Part shown: piece by piece, positions 1 to 9,267 of the stretch
Numbering within the stretch: position 1 is the stretch's first letter
Layout of the letters: each line of letters begins with the position of its first letter
Origin: Isoetes taiwanensis
Taxonomy: Eukaryota; Streptophyta; Lycopodiopsida; Isoetales; Isoetaceae
Length of the DNA: 64,000 nucleotides
Direction of reading: 5' to 3'
Assembly (NCBI GenBank): GCA_021234155.1
Contig: JAJEKV010000104.1
Location: 372,001-436,000, forward strand
Position numbers and translations under genes: made by a program
Notes under the pieces: generated by a model
Database searches by the model: none
Seen by the model: only the letters and a program-made list of their open reading frames with translations
Told to the model about the DNA's origin: nothing

Positions 1-249
1 GGTAATCCAGTCATGTTCAAACCCTCAAATTAGTCTCCCAATTCCCATTTGGACCCCAACATAGGCTAGAATTGCCCAACCCCGAGAGTTTCTCAAGTCA
101 CCCAAAAATTAGGGTTTCCCCCCTTCTCTATAAATAGGTCCCCAATTCTCACCTAGCACCCTACAAGTTTGCTCTTGACCTTTTAGGCGATTTCCCAGCT
201 CCCTGAGGCGCTTTTGCATCCGTTTGTTAGTCTCATCTTCTCTAGATTC
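1..249 (+). promoter_or_regulatory. Leader or LTR-like promoter region before ORF1
   Basis: This stretch has no gene. It holds a TATAAATA box at 129-136, about 115 bases before the ATG at 250, and an AGGGTTTCCC telobox-like motif just upstream of it. The same arrangement (telobox-like motif, then a TATA-like or T-rich stretch) is seen in the LTRs near 8.47 kb and 10.55 kb, so this is probably the 3' part of a 5' LTR plus leader. I see no initiator-Met-tRNA primer site here, and it is not alignable by eye to the 3' LTR that starts at 8216. It could also be a promoter unrelated to the retrotransposon. Confidence 0.4.
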
Positions 250-1764
250 ATGGCAACTGCTGACTTCAGGCGATGGTACAACGCCAATGCCCATGCTGCC
301 GAGGCCGATGTCAATGACATTTTCCGAGTCTTCCGGAGAGAAATAGATGTCCAAGCCACTCTGCACGCAACCCCAGCATATAGACAAGTTCTGTCCGAGT
401 TCCAAGCTAGGGTAGGACCATCTTTAGTGCAGCTCCCCCCTTGTACATGCTACTTTGTTCCCAGGCAATCCCTTCAAGCAGCCTTGGGTGATGTTCCAAA
501 CATTGCCAAGTACTTGACCAACAAGGCCGAGAGGTTGCCGGACTACATGGTCTTGATAGTTGACAGGACCAAGTATTTCTCCTACACGGCCGCCTTAGCA
601 ATCTTTCTCTCCCACCGTGCCGAAAACCCCGTGGGAGAAACCTCTATCCCTCCCATGGATGTGGACCCCTTAGCCTCCTCAGCAGCAGAGCAACTCCTTT
701 TGCAGTACCAACAGGAGCAAGAAGGAAGGGAAGAAGACGAAGAATCAGAAGAAGAGGACTACGTCGAGCTCGTTCCAGTAGAAGAGCAGCGGTTAGCAGA
801 GCAGCAATTGCAGGAATTCGAACGGAGCCGGCAGACCCTCAGGATCGCCCCACCCCTTGGGCTAGGTATCACAAGCCTAGCCCCCATTATCATCGACGAC
901 GAGGAGTACCTGCTCCTCAGCGACATCCAGAACCTCCCCGAGTGCAGGGAAAGGGAGTATCGACTCGACGAGCTGCTGCACCAACTGAGGCAATCAGAGC
1001 TGGATGATTTCATCGTCCGGGGAGCTTCCGACTTCCCACTTCAAGTAAGAGAAGCCGACACTTACACAGGAGAGTCGACTTCTGACATCCAAGCCTACAG
1101 CAACATCAGGCAGATAATGGAAGCTCGGGAACTACCAACGGAAGAGGAGTTTTATGCCATCCAGGAACAGATGGGAATCCGCGGCAAGAGCTCAAACATT
1201 TTGATGCCGAGCTCTTCAACAGCAGCCCCCACAAAGAGAAGAGGCGAGTTCGACCTCAGGCGAGGTTCAGCAACAGTTAGGGATTACAGATAGCTTACTG
1301 AGGTGGAAGTCGACGAATATGCCGGGAGACACAGAGCTGGTGGTCGAGGAGGTGAAGAATCAACAACGACGCACAACGACAGGTCGTTGCGATTGCTGCT
1401 AGACGGGAGAATAGCGGTAATCCACCGCAAATTCACCCCTAGGGGCGAGGAAGGAGTATTCATGCTCATCGCGCTCTCAGGCTTTGGCCGGCATGCTCGG
1501 CTAGCTGCCAACACCGACTATGCCGTCTTAGTCAAGAGAGCGATGGCACTCGACATCTTCGACTTCGCCATACCTTACCGACGGCAGGGAAGACTAGCAG
1601 TGACCGCAGCTTACACCTCCGACCGCAGGGTAGAGGAATTAGTGAGAGCTTTGCAGGGCGGGTCATCAACCAACGTCCTCAGGAACTTGGGACGCTCGGT
1701 AGGAACGGCCCAAGTTAAGAAGTTCCTCGAAGATAACCCATCCTACCGGCGATATCAAGAATAG
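250..1764 (+). pseudogene. Extra ORF upstream of gag, 505 codons broken by one UAG
   Basis: One reading frame runs from the ATG at 250 (an in-frame ATG also lies at 214) to the stop at 1762-1764, interrupted only by TAG at 1291-1293. The N-terminal half starts MATADFRRWYN and is mixed charged/hydrophobic. It is followed by a strongly acidic linker (EEDEESEEEDY, near 730-770). The C-terminal 150 residues after the stop look like a compact basic domain containing FMLIALSGFGRHARL. I do not recognise the family. It lies directly before a chromovirus gag on the same strand, so it is probably an additional element-encoded protein, or a host gene carried or abutted by the element. The codons on both sides of the UAG look equally protein-like, which points to a single recent nonsense change or regulated readthrough. 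Confidence 0.55.
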
Positions 1765-1930
1765 TTAGACTCTTGATCCCGGGGGCGTTGTATTAAGATA
1801 TGATATAATATAAATATAATTTCTTTTGCACTTTAAATGTTTTGTTGATATAATTGTTCCACAACTATACCAACAAACACACATAATGCAATAGAATAAG
1901 CAAAGCTAACTGTACAACCATGACCTACTT
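1765..1930 (+). other. AT-rich non-coding gap between ORF1 and gag
   Basis: The 166-base gap is very AT-rich (TATGATATAATATAAATATA near 1799-1818) and has no open frame. It ends in a pyrimidine-rich stretch and TTGTGTATGCAG at about 1929-1940, which resembles a plant 3' splice site just inside the gag frame. A clear 5' splice site is not obvious near the end of ORF1. The gap may be an intron or simply an intergenic spacer. Confidence 0.3.
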
Positions 1931-3165
1931 GTGTATGCAGCTAGAGGCTCGGGCTCAGGGGAACGACAACGCCGAGACCATAGGGAAGAACAGACTCCGC
2001 CCAGGCCACCCCCGGCAAGGAGCCTGTATGAAGCATTCGGCGCAATGTCCCCAGAGGAAGAAATGTCGCAGATGAGAACGGACCTCGAACAGATAAAGGC
2101 TTTCTTGGCAGCACAATCAGAGAGTGGCCCGAACAACAATGTCCAATTGCCAGAGGCACCACCTAGGAGGACGGGGAAGGACAAGAGAAGGAGCAAGAGA
2201 AGGAGATCCACCAGCACGGAATCCTCCGACTCAAGCTCGGACTCAGACTCCGACTCCGAGGAAGAGGAAGAGCAGGCACAGGACCGTAGGGATGGAAGGC
2301 AAAGGGACACAAAAGCCTCTGATTACCAGAAGAAGGTGGACTCTGCGTTGGGAAACGTTTGGAAGGCCAGGAAGCTAGAGCAATTCTCAGGCGAGAACAG
2401 ATCAGGCATGGAGGCAGAGGCTTGGCTCGATGAGATGAGCGAGTATGGCAATGCTTATGGTATGAAGGACAAGGACAAAGGCAGGGTGGCAACAGCCAAC
2501 CTGAAGGAAGCAGCATGCATTTGGTGGAAGGGGTATGCCAAGGCCCATGGCTTGCTTGCAGGTTCAGAAAATTTGCTAAAGCTTTCAAGCGCCATTACGT
2601 CCCAAGAGAGCACAAGTCCAAAGATGATGCGCCAGAAGCTTACACAGTTGCAAAGCAAGGCAACAAATCACCCGTAAATATACAGAGGAATTCATGAGAC
2701 TAAGGCTTTATGTGCCAAAGTTGGGTGAAAAGCATGCAAATGGAGAGCTACATTGAGGGGTGAATGATGAGATCAAGAAGCTTGTAAGGGCAATAAACCC
2801 TAAGACAAAGATCGGGCAGAGTCCAAGGCAATAAGCTTGCAAGGGACTCCGGACCTCGTAATAATAGGGGCGAGGCGCAGAATTACCGTGGATAAAGGCA
2901 AGGCAACATGTGGAGTTATAGCCCCAGAGCAGCATCCCAGTGTCCGCCTAGAGCCCCATATGGTGGCAAACTGTGGGAAGCAAAGCGGGAGAAGAAGCAG
3001 TGTCCTTCAAGGACAAGCAGGAGGGGTCAAACTACTCCAAGGCAGTGCGGTCCTTTTTGCAGGCAATGCCCAAGGAAAAGAGGCAGGAGTGCATAGAAAA
3101 GCAGCTTTGTTTCTCGTGTGCTTCCAAACAGTCACAGTGATAAAATCCGCCTTTACGCCATGAGC
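1931..3165 (+). pseudogene. gag: Ty3/gypsy gag, frameshifted
   Basis: Gag is the structural capsid/nucleocapsid protein that packages retrotransposon RNA. The first frame (1931-2677) has a serine/aspartate-rich acidic stretch, then a basic KRRSKRRRS cluster. The gag capsid signature follows near 2380-2560, with KLEQFSGE, EAEAWLDEM and IWWKGYA. The next capsid piece, FRKFAKAFKRHYVPRE, sits in another frame at about 2560-2620, and EEFMRLRLYVPKL in a third stretch at about 2690-2725. The end of the nucleocapsid (KQLCFSC near 3100) is the only trace of a CCHC zinc knuckle. At least two frameshifts and one internal stop make it non-functional as read. Confidence 0.8.
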
Positions 3166-4136
3166 AGCTTAGCGGAGTTGGGAGATTGGGACACTCCGTC
3201 TGACGACGACGGCGAGGCAGCACGCGACTATATTCAGGGTGAGTGCCATATCTTTGCCGCCATAGACACAGAACAAGCAGAGAACCAGTATAAGGTAATT
3301 TCCACAGTAGGGGAGGCCAAGGCCAAGTCTTTCATAGTCCTGATAGACTCGAGAAGTAGCCATAACTTTGCATCCCCCAGAATGGTTGAAATGTTGAAGT
3401 TGAAACCACTGAAGTCGAAGCCGAGGCCCGTCGTCTTAGCAAGTGGAGCAGTAAGGCAGACGGCAGGCAAGAGAATTAATTTCGACATCGACCTGCCATG
3501 GCTTAATATCCAGATGGGGGCAGAGGTAATGGGCATTGGCAAGTATGACTTGATCATAGGAATGGAGTATCTTGGACCAGCAGGGGCCATCATTGATTGT
3601 GGAAAGCGCAAGGTGAGCCTTACAGCACCCAATGGCAAGATCATAGAGATCACAGGTAAAGAAGTTGTTCCCATTATGCAGTGCATATCTAGTAAGCAGC
3701 TGTTCAGGTGCATAAAGAGTGAGCAGGTAGCATATATCTTCAAGCTCGAGATCCAAGAGCCCAAATCAGAAGAAGGTAAGGAAGATAAGGGGCTCAACAA
3801 GTTGCCCAAGCAAGTAGCTAACTTGATCACGGAATTCCACGATCTCTTTCCAGATGAGATCAAGCAGCTCCCTCCTTATAGGGGAGTCGAGTGTGAGATA
3901 GCACTCGAACCAGGAACGAAGCCGACGAGCAAGGCCCCATATAGAATGACGACGCAGGAGTTGACAGAGCTAAAGAAGCAATTGCAGGAGTTGCTCGACC
4001 TAGGCTTCATTAGACCTAGTGTCTCGCCATTTGGAGCGCCCATTCTTTTTTTCAAGAAGAAGGATGGCAGCTTGAGGATGTGCATAGACTATAGGCAGTT
4101 GAACAAGCACACCATTAAGAACAAGTATGCGCTCCC
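3157..4136 (+). pseudogene. pol: Gypsy pol: aspartic protease and first part of reverse transcriptase
   Basis: The retropepsin domain cuts the polyprotein. Its active-site loop reads [10 protein letters not shown], with the catalytic Asp codon at 3346-3348. The family normally has Asp-Ser/Thr-Gly, so the invariant Gly has become Arg and the protease is probably dead. The flap/dimer region follows ([10 protein letters not shown] near 3544-3573). RT starts near 3870 with [13 protein letters not shown], then [16 protein letters not shown] and [17 protein letters not shown]. The frame breaks off at 4136, exactly where the solo LTR begins, and resumes at 4732 in the same codon phase. This region is otherwise open. 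Confidence 0.9.
4132..4136. repeat. Target-site duplication CTCCC (left copy; right copy at 4732-4736)
   Basis: Five-base direct repeats abut the TG and CA ends of the 595-bp insert, as expected of an LTR-retrotransposon integrase product. Confidence 0.85.
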
Positions 4137-4731
4137 TGTTTGGGGTCTGGGTTCGGGAACTCCTGCAAGACAGCCCTCTGTGAGGACCCTTGGATCTAAC
4201 AGGAGAATCCGGGGGGACTATGTCACGCGGGATTTGCAAGAAAAGAACAAGAAGAAGAAAACGGAACAGAAAAGAACAATGAGAGGAAAATGATATGCTT
4301 CCTTGATATCACTGATGAACATACATGAGCTCTCGCAATTGAGAGAAGACTGAAAAGAGACAAGACTCAAAACTCATCTAGCCCTCATATGCTAGCTCTA
4401 CTCATATATATAGTACAATGGCCTCTGGCCCAATATAGACACTCGGACTGATCTCGGTGCCGACTCCTGGAAGGAGGCCTGATTTGCAGTAATGTTGGCG
4501 GTGCCTCTTGAAATGCCTAGAATCACGCTGACGCTGACACGGGCGGTGACGGGTCATCACTTGTCTGAGCGGCGCCTCTTGTTGACGGACGCAGGCTTTG
4601 ACTGCGTGGTCTGCTGCTTGGTCTTCTGCTGAGCCTTTGATGGCTGACCCATGCCTGTCTGTGGATCCTTGAGCTTGACCTGGTCCGTCGTATGCATGAA
4701 TAGTCCTGAACCAGGAGGCACAGGACTAACA
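4137..4731. mobile_element. Solo LTR inserted in the reverse transcriptase
   Basis: The insert begins TGTTTGGGG and ends GACTAACA, so it has the TG...CA ends and short TGTT/AACA inverted termini of an LTR. It is flanked by identical five-base copies of CTCCC at 4132-4136 and 4732-4736. Removing the insert and one CTCCC restores the RT frame without any base change, which fixes both ends. It is 595 bases, has a TATATATAG stretch near 4402-4410, and carries no gag or pol. A solo LTR left by LTR-LTR recombination is the simplest reading. Orientation and parent family are unknown, although the TGTT/AACA ends are common in copia-type LTRs. Confidence 0.85.
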
Positions 4732-5130
4732 CTCCCCAGATCAGATGACTTGATGGATCAACTCCAAGGGGCAAAAGTCTTCTCCAAAATAGACTTAAGG
4801 TCAGGCTATCATCAGATCCGGATAAAGGAAGAGGATATTCATAAAACGGCTTTCAGGACCAGGTACGGGCACTATGAGTTCACGGTAATGCCTTTCGGCT
4901 TATCGAATGCCCCAGCAACGTTCATGAGGCTCATGAACGACATCTTCAGGGAGTTCTTAGACACCTTTGTAATAGTATTCTTTGATGACATTTTGGTGTA
5001 TAGCAGATCCCTTGAAGAACACGTACAACACTTAAGGAGAGTGCTGGAGAAGTTGAAGAGACACCAGGTGTACGCCAAGTTGTCGAAGTGTCACTTCGCA
5101 ACGGAGAGGGTGGAATACCTGGGCATCTGA
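4732..5130 (+). pseudogene. pol: Gypsy pol: reverse transcriptase palm, second part
   Basis: This is the continuation of RT after the solo LTR. It has [13 protein letters not shown] (motif A; catalytic Asp in KID), [23 protein letters not shown] (motif B) and [11 protein letters not shown] (motif C; the Asp-Asp codons are at 4984-4989). FFDD replaces the YxDD seen elsewhere and is normal for many plant gypsy elements. The frame ends at TGA 5128-5130. The same protein continues in another frame immediately after, so a single base has been lost near 5124. All visible catalytic residues are kept. Confidence 0.92.
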
Positions 5131-5876
5131 TCTCAGCAGAAGGAATTTCGACGGATCCTGCCAAGATTGAAGCCGTCATCCAGTGGCCAGCACCGAAGAA
5201 TGTGCATGAGGTCAGAAGTTTCCTTGGCCTAGCAGGGTACTACAGGAAGTTCGTGAAGAACTTTGCTAAGATAGCGGCCCCGCTAACAGACTTGACGAGG
5301 GCAAAAAAGGTGAAAGATTGGGTAGATCACTGGCACAAGAAAGCCCAAGCAGGGTTTGAATTGTTAAAGGAAGCTTTGACAACCGCCCCCGTCTTAACCC
5401 TGCCAGACCCAGAGAAAGATAAGCTTGTGGCGACAGATGCGAGTAAGATAGCCACAGGTGCAGTGCTCATGCAGGAAGAGCGTGTGGTAGCGTATGATTC
5501 CAGGAAGATGAACGACGCAGAGACGCGCTACCCGACGCACGATCAAGAATTGCTTGCAGTTGTCAGGGCATTAAGAATTTGGAGGCACTATCTCTTGGGA
5601 AGGAAGTTCCAACTGGATACAGATCATCAGAGCCTCCAGTATGTATTCATGCAACCACACCTTAATTTGAGGCAGCGAAGGTGGATGGAGTTCCTCGAGG
5701 AATATGACTTCGATATAGTCTACAAGCCGGGGAAGCTCAATGTGGTAGCGGACGCGCTCTCAAGGCATCCCCTGACAACTAGAGTGCATTGCAATGCAAT
5801 TTCGACGCTCTCCAGCGACTTTGGTAAGAAGATCGAAGAGTCCTTGCCAACGGATGTGGATTTCAAGGAAGTATAG
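5125..5876 (+). pseudogene. pol: Gypsy pol: RT thumb/connection and RNase H
   Basis: After the one-base shift the frame reads LISAEGI, then [13 protein letters not shown] (RT thumb), followed by the RNase H domain that degrades RNA in the RNA-DNA hybrid. Its acidic residues are visible in ATDASK (near 5434), QELLAVV (near 5545) and DTDHQSLQ (near 5617). [12 protein letters not shown] and ADALSRHPL mark the end of RNase H and the tether to integrase. A TAG at 5874-5876 ends the frame, but the same frame continues with sensible sequence (EAFKHYKKEGNLLY), so this is a point nonsense mutation. Confidence 0.92.
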
Positions 5877-6217
5877 GCAAGCCTCTCTAAGGAGGCTAGA
5901 ACAGATAAAGAGCGGGAAGCCTTCAAACATTATAAGAAGGAAGGCAACCTGTTATACCATAAAGACAAGTTGTGCGTGCCTGAATCATCAGGTGTAAGGA
6001 AATTGATCCTCCACGACACGCACAACAGTCCAATAGCTGGCCATGCGGGATTCATGAAAACATATTTCAAAGTGCGCAGCAGCTACTATTGGCCGGGAAT
6101 GAAGAAGCAGGTAGCTCGCTACATCAAGGGTGTCAGCTATGTCAGCAGACGAAGGCAGAGCAACTTCGAATTCCAGGGGCATTGGAGCCACTAGCGGTGC
6201 CAAATGCTAAGTGAGAG
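5877..6217 (+). pseudogene. pol: Gypsy integrase zinc-binding region, frameshifted
   Basis: This is the N-terminal HHCC module of integrase, which helps multimerisation and DNA end binding. LHDTHNSPIAGHAGF and YYWPGMKKQVARYI give the two histidines and the aromatic core. The two cysteines are missing from the open frame but appear as C-x2-C in the neighbouring frame near 6130-6145. A one-base loss near 6130 therefore explains the break. The corrected frame meets a TGA at 6212-6214, where the family has Trp, just before the catalytic core. Two separate lesions thus disable this module. Confidence 0.85.
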
Positions 6218-7318
6218 GTGATCAGTATGGATTTCATAACAGGGCTTCCAAGGACAGTAAGAGGGAAGGATGCCTTGATGGTAGTGGTCGACAAGTTGTC
6301 GAAGATGGCACATTTTGTGCCCTGCAGGACCACTGATACCGCTATGGATACAGCGAAGCTCTTCACCAAAGAAATCTTCAGGCTTCATGGCATGCCAAGG
6401 GAGATTATCTCCGACAGGGATCCGAAGTTCATGAGTGCCTTTTGGCAAGACCTGTTTGCGACAATTCAGACGAAGCTATCCATGAGCACGGCCTATCATC
6501 CCCAGACGGATGGCCAAACGGAGCGGACCAACAGGATTTTGGAGGATATGCTACAAAACTATGTCTGGAACAAGCAAGGTATGTGGAAAGAATTTATTCA
6601 CTTGGTGGAGTTTGCGTATAATAGCACCAAGCAGGAATCATCCCAAATGTCGTCGTTTATGATCAATTACGGCTACCAATGTCTAACTCCAGACACTTGG
6701 CACAATCCCGTGTCAAAAGTAGAGGTTTCGCAGCAGATGTTGGCCGATATGCAGCAGCTGGTGGAAGAAGTTCGAGGATATCTTCTGGCAGCAAGGAGTC
6801 GACAAAAGAGCATCGCCGACAAGCATCGGACAGTCAGGGAGTTCGAAGTTGGCGACAACGTGTGGCTCAAGATCAAAGTGAAGCAGGCGAAGCTCCGCAT
6901 CGAAATTTGTAAGAAGCTTGCTCCAAGGTGGGCTGGACCTTTCAGAATAGTCAAGAGAGTAGGTAATCAATCCTACAAGTTAGACTTGCCAGCACACCTA
7001 AAGATTCATAAAGTCTTCCACGTGAGCTTATTGAAGAAGCATACCCCAAATCCAGACGAAGTCTTGGATACTCCAACATTGTTGGAAATGACGGAGGAGC
7101 AGCTGGAAATAGTTCCAGAGTTGATTCTTGATAAAGCCTTCAAGAAAACAAGGAGATCAGAGTTTCTCCAATATTTGGTTAAGTGGAAACACTTGCCGGT
7201 GGAAGACGCGACGTGGGTACTCAAGAAGGATCTATTAAAGCAGTACCCACAGTTTATGGAGCAATGGGACGGCAAGGTCATCTCCGAAGAAATCGGCTCA
7301 GGCATGTCGATGTGGTAG
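6218..7318 (+). CDS. pol: Gypsy integrase catalytic core with C-terminal chromodomain (polyprotein fragment)
   Basis: This 366-residue open frame is the best preserved part of the element. DD35E catalytic residues are visible: Asp in SMDFITGLP (residue 5 of the frame), Asp in SDRDPKFMSAFW (near residue 67) and Glu in TDGQTERTNR (near 101). The GPY/F-like region follows (KLAPRWAGPFRIVKRVG) and LKIHKVFHVSLLKKH. The last 60 residues form a chromodomain (ELILDKAF, FLQYLVKWKHLP, EDATWV), which targets integration to marked chromatin and defines chromoviruses. The real protein would be released from the polyprotein, so the ATG at 6218 is not a true start. The frame ends at 7318 with TAG. Confidence 0.92.
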   Translation: MISMDFITGLPRTVRGKDALMVVVDKLSKMAHFVPCRTTDTAMDTAKLFTKEIFRLHGMPREIISDRDPKFMSAFWQDLFATIQTKLSMSTAYHPQTDGQTERTNRILEDMLQNYVWNKQGMWKEFIHLVEFAYNSTKQESSQMSSFMINYGYQCLTPDTWHNPVSKVEVSQQMLADMQQLVEEVRGYLLAARSRQKSIADKHRTVREFEVGDNVWLKIKVKQAKLRIEICKKLAPRWAGPFRIVKRVGNQSYKLDLPAHLKIHKVFHVSLLKKHTPNPDEVLDTPTLLEMTEEQLEIVPELILDKAFKKTRRSEFLQYLVKWKHLPVEDATWVLKKDLLKQYPQFMEQWDGKVISEEIGSGMSMW

Positions 7319-8215
7319 ATTAATGTCTTGTGTAGTTAAGATTAATCTACGCATGCAACCTATGCTTGGTATGGGTTGCATACGTTGTTACCGATGATGA
7401 GACCACTACGGTGATCTCTAGGGCGTGGTGTAATGTCAATGTCGGCATGACCGCGTTTCCGCTTGGATGAGTGGAAGGTAGATTAGAAAGTCTACTTCTG
7501 TCCCACGGAACTAGACGACCTCGAGAGATAAGAGGTCATTCAGGAATGCATTGCTAGGAAAAGCACCTCTAGCCCCATATATGCATTGATAGGAGGAATC
7601 TGGCCTTCACGCCCCATATACGGGAAGGACCTATCCTCCACGTTGGGCAACTAAAGGTGTAGGCATGAGCGGCATATAGGCATTATAGGGCGCTGTCTCC
7701 GCGGCCATGATGGAAGAATCACCCTCTTCCTACGCCGGGAGATTAGCCATGCATTCATGTAGATAGGTGGGGTGGTCACTATATAACCAAAAATTTTATT
7801 AATAATTAAATGGTACTAACGTAGTGTCGACCTGCAGGCCAATAGAGCGCTCCGAAGGGCAGGGAGGTCGAGCTACGAAGACTTGCAACACAAATTTTGT
7901 TGGAATGTGTTGCAAGGAAGGAAGAGTACCTCGAACGATAATTATATATATGAAATATTAAAATTTTGAAAAACTAAAATGTCGTGATAAGTGAAACTAT
8001 TGAGTAGCTTGTTTTAATAAGGTTAGGAATTGATAAGTTATTTCATAAGATAAGGGCGTGATACTGTTATAAAAATATTACCTTAAGGTAATCATAATAA
8101 ATGTGGAAGTATCATAGTAGTATATTGTATGCATCAAGTTGATTGCAGGTTAGGAAGATTCCAAGGTGGGGAGACCCACGATGCTGCGGACAGCATCATT
8201 TCAAGGTGGGGAGAA
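7319..8215 (+). other. Untranslated 3' internal region of the chromovirus
   Basis: There is no gene here. It holds a perfect 11-bp inverted repeat (CTTGCAACACA at 7882-7892, TGTGTTGCAAG at 7906-7916, 13-base loop) and a smaller one around ATGCAACC/GGTTGCAT at about 7354-7382. The purine-rich run AAGGTGGGGAGA occurs twice 40 bases apart, at 8163-8174 and 8203-8214. The second lies directly before the LTR start and is the likely polypurine tract that primes plus-strand DNA synthesis. Confidence 0.65.
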
Positions 8216-8620
8216 TGTGACGTTCCAGCACAGTATACGGTCCCAGGACGTATACTGTACTGCCTCGTCACGCGTACACGCCACCCCGACGGTCGTGTAC
8301 GCCGACGTGTAGCTAGGCAGGGCAACTTGCAAGGAATGTGCATTTATTAATGTGCACATTTACCAATGTGCACATTTATCAAGGTGCACATTTTCCCATG
8401 TGGATACCTTTATGCCACCTAGCAAGTGGGCCATACCCAATTATCCCACATGCTTAAAGGGATAATTGGAAACCCTAGCCCTAACCCCTTGTCTATTTAG
8501 GTTAGGGAAACCCTAACTTGCTATTTTCGTCCATAGGGTTTTAGAGCTCTGTTTTGCGTGCTCAAAGGTTCAAAACCGCCTCCCAGACTCTGTCTGAGCG
8601 AATTACACCATTAGTTTCAT
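8216..8620 (+). mobile_element. 3' LTR of the chromovirus (5' boundary clear, 3' end uncertain)
   Basis: The LTR starts TGTGACGTTCC directly after the polypurine tract. Two hairpins follow: ACAGTATACG/CGTATACTGT (8230-8239, 8249-8258) and GCGTACACG/CGTGTACGC (8272-8280, 8294-8302). Next come imperfect tandem copies of TGTGCACATTTA (8337-8396) and the telobox-like AAACCCTAG and AACCCTAAC motifs near 8471-8517. I cannot place the CA end, because no second LTR copy or target-site duplication is visible in the window; the end given is arbitrary. The LTR could run on to about 9.4 kb. Confidence 0.6.
8337..8396. repeat. Short tandem repeat of TGTGCACATTTAYCA
   Basis: Four imperfect copies with a period of 14-16 bases begin near 8337, 8351, 8367 and 8383. 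Each contains the palindrome TGTGCACA or part of it. It lies inside the LTR promoter-proximal part and could bind a regulator, but nothing in the sequence proves that. Confidence 0.8.
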
Positions 8621-8685
8621 CGGCCAGATGGAAAAATACAGAGTCTGACTTGTGACTCACTACTGCGACTGCGACTTGTGCAAAG

Positions 8686-9150
8686 ATGGAGAGCGAATCT
8701 ATCTTGTCGATTTCGTTCAAAGGCCATAAATCTTCCTTGAATCTATTCAAAGCTTGCGACCAGCTTCCTAAGCACTTCCTTTGTAAACCAGACTTTGATG
8801 GAAGCGGATTGATTACTGTAAAGTATTGTGGACATATTTCTAAATCAGTTTGTGATCCATCTCCAAAAACACCGAGGATTTTGCTCTATTCTGTCCAACA
8901 GAGACTGATTCGGAGCAAGAACACATCAGAATCAAGAAGCGGGCTCGTTTTGCTTGCTCATCTCCCGCCTTTGAAGTTCCCCAGGCCATCTTTGCACTAT
9001 ATCCAAAGCGAATTATTAGAAAAGAGTTTTCTGCAACACATGAGTACAGGTCTAATAGACACGCTCTGCCTGATGTTTGATTTGTGGTTTTTAGCAAAGC
9101 ATATTTGGGGCTCCAGGCTTTGCCGCCCTATCATGGTTTTAACACGATAA
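8686..9150 (+). other. 154-codon open frame, not recognised
   Basis: An ATG-initiated frame of 154 codons lies just after, or within, the distal LTR. The protein begins MESESILSISFKGHKSS and has no motif, signal peptide or repeat that I recognise. Base composition is like the surroundings. Its position in a probable LTR or leader suggests it may be a chance frame. Confidence 0.2.
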
Positions 9151-9267
9151 TGAGGCAGATATACCATGGATACGCTCATGGTTTAAACATGATTCCAACC
9201 ATGCTTTTAACACGATAATGAAGGGGGATATACCATGGATATGCTCATGGTTTAAGCATGATCCCAT
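9132..9267. repeat. Tandem duplication, 68-bp unit
   Basis: Two imperfect copies begin at 9132 and 9200. Each contains TTTTAACACGATAATGA, then ATATACCATGGATA and CTCATGGTTTAA, and the two differ by a handful of substitutions. The units are rich in CATG/CCATGG palindromes. Confidence 0.85.

Noticed and set aside
8465-8520. AAACCCTAG/CCCTAAC motifs resembling telomere repeats
   Set aside because: Only isolated motifs, not an array. They recur in the LTR-like sequences near 110 and 10550, so they are telobox-like promoter motifs.
8686-9150. A new 154-residue protein gene
   Set aside because: No motif, no neighbours, and it lies in or next to an LTR; a frame of this length can occur by chance.
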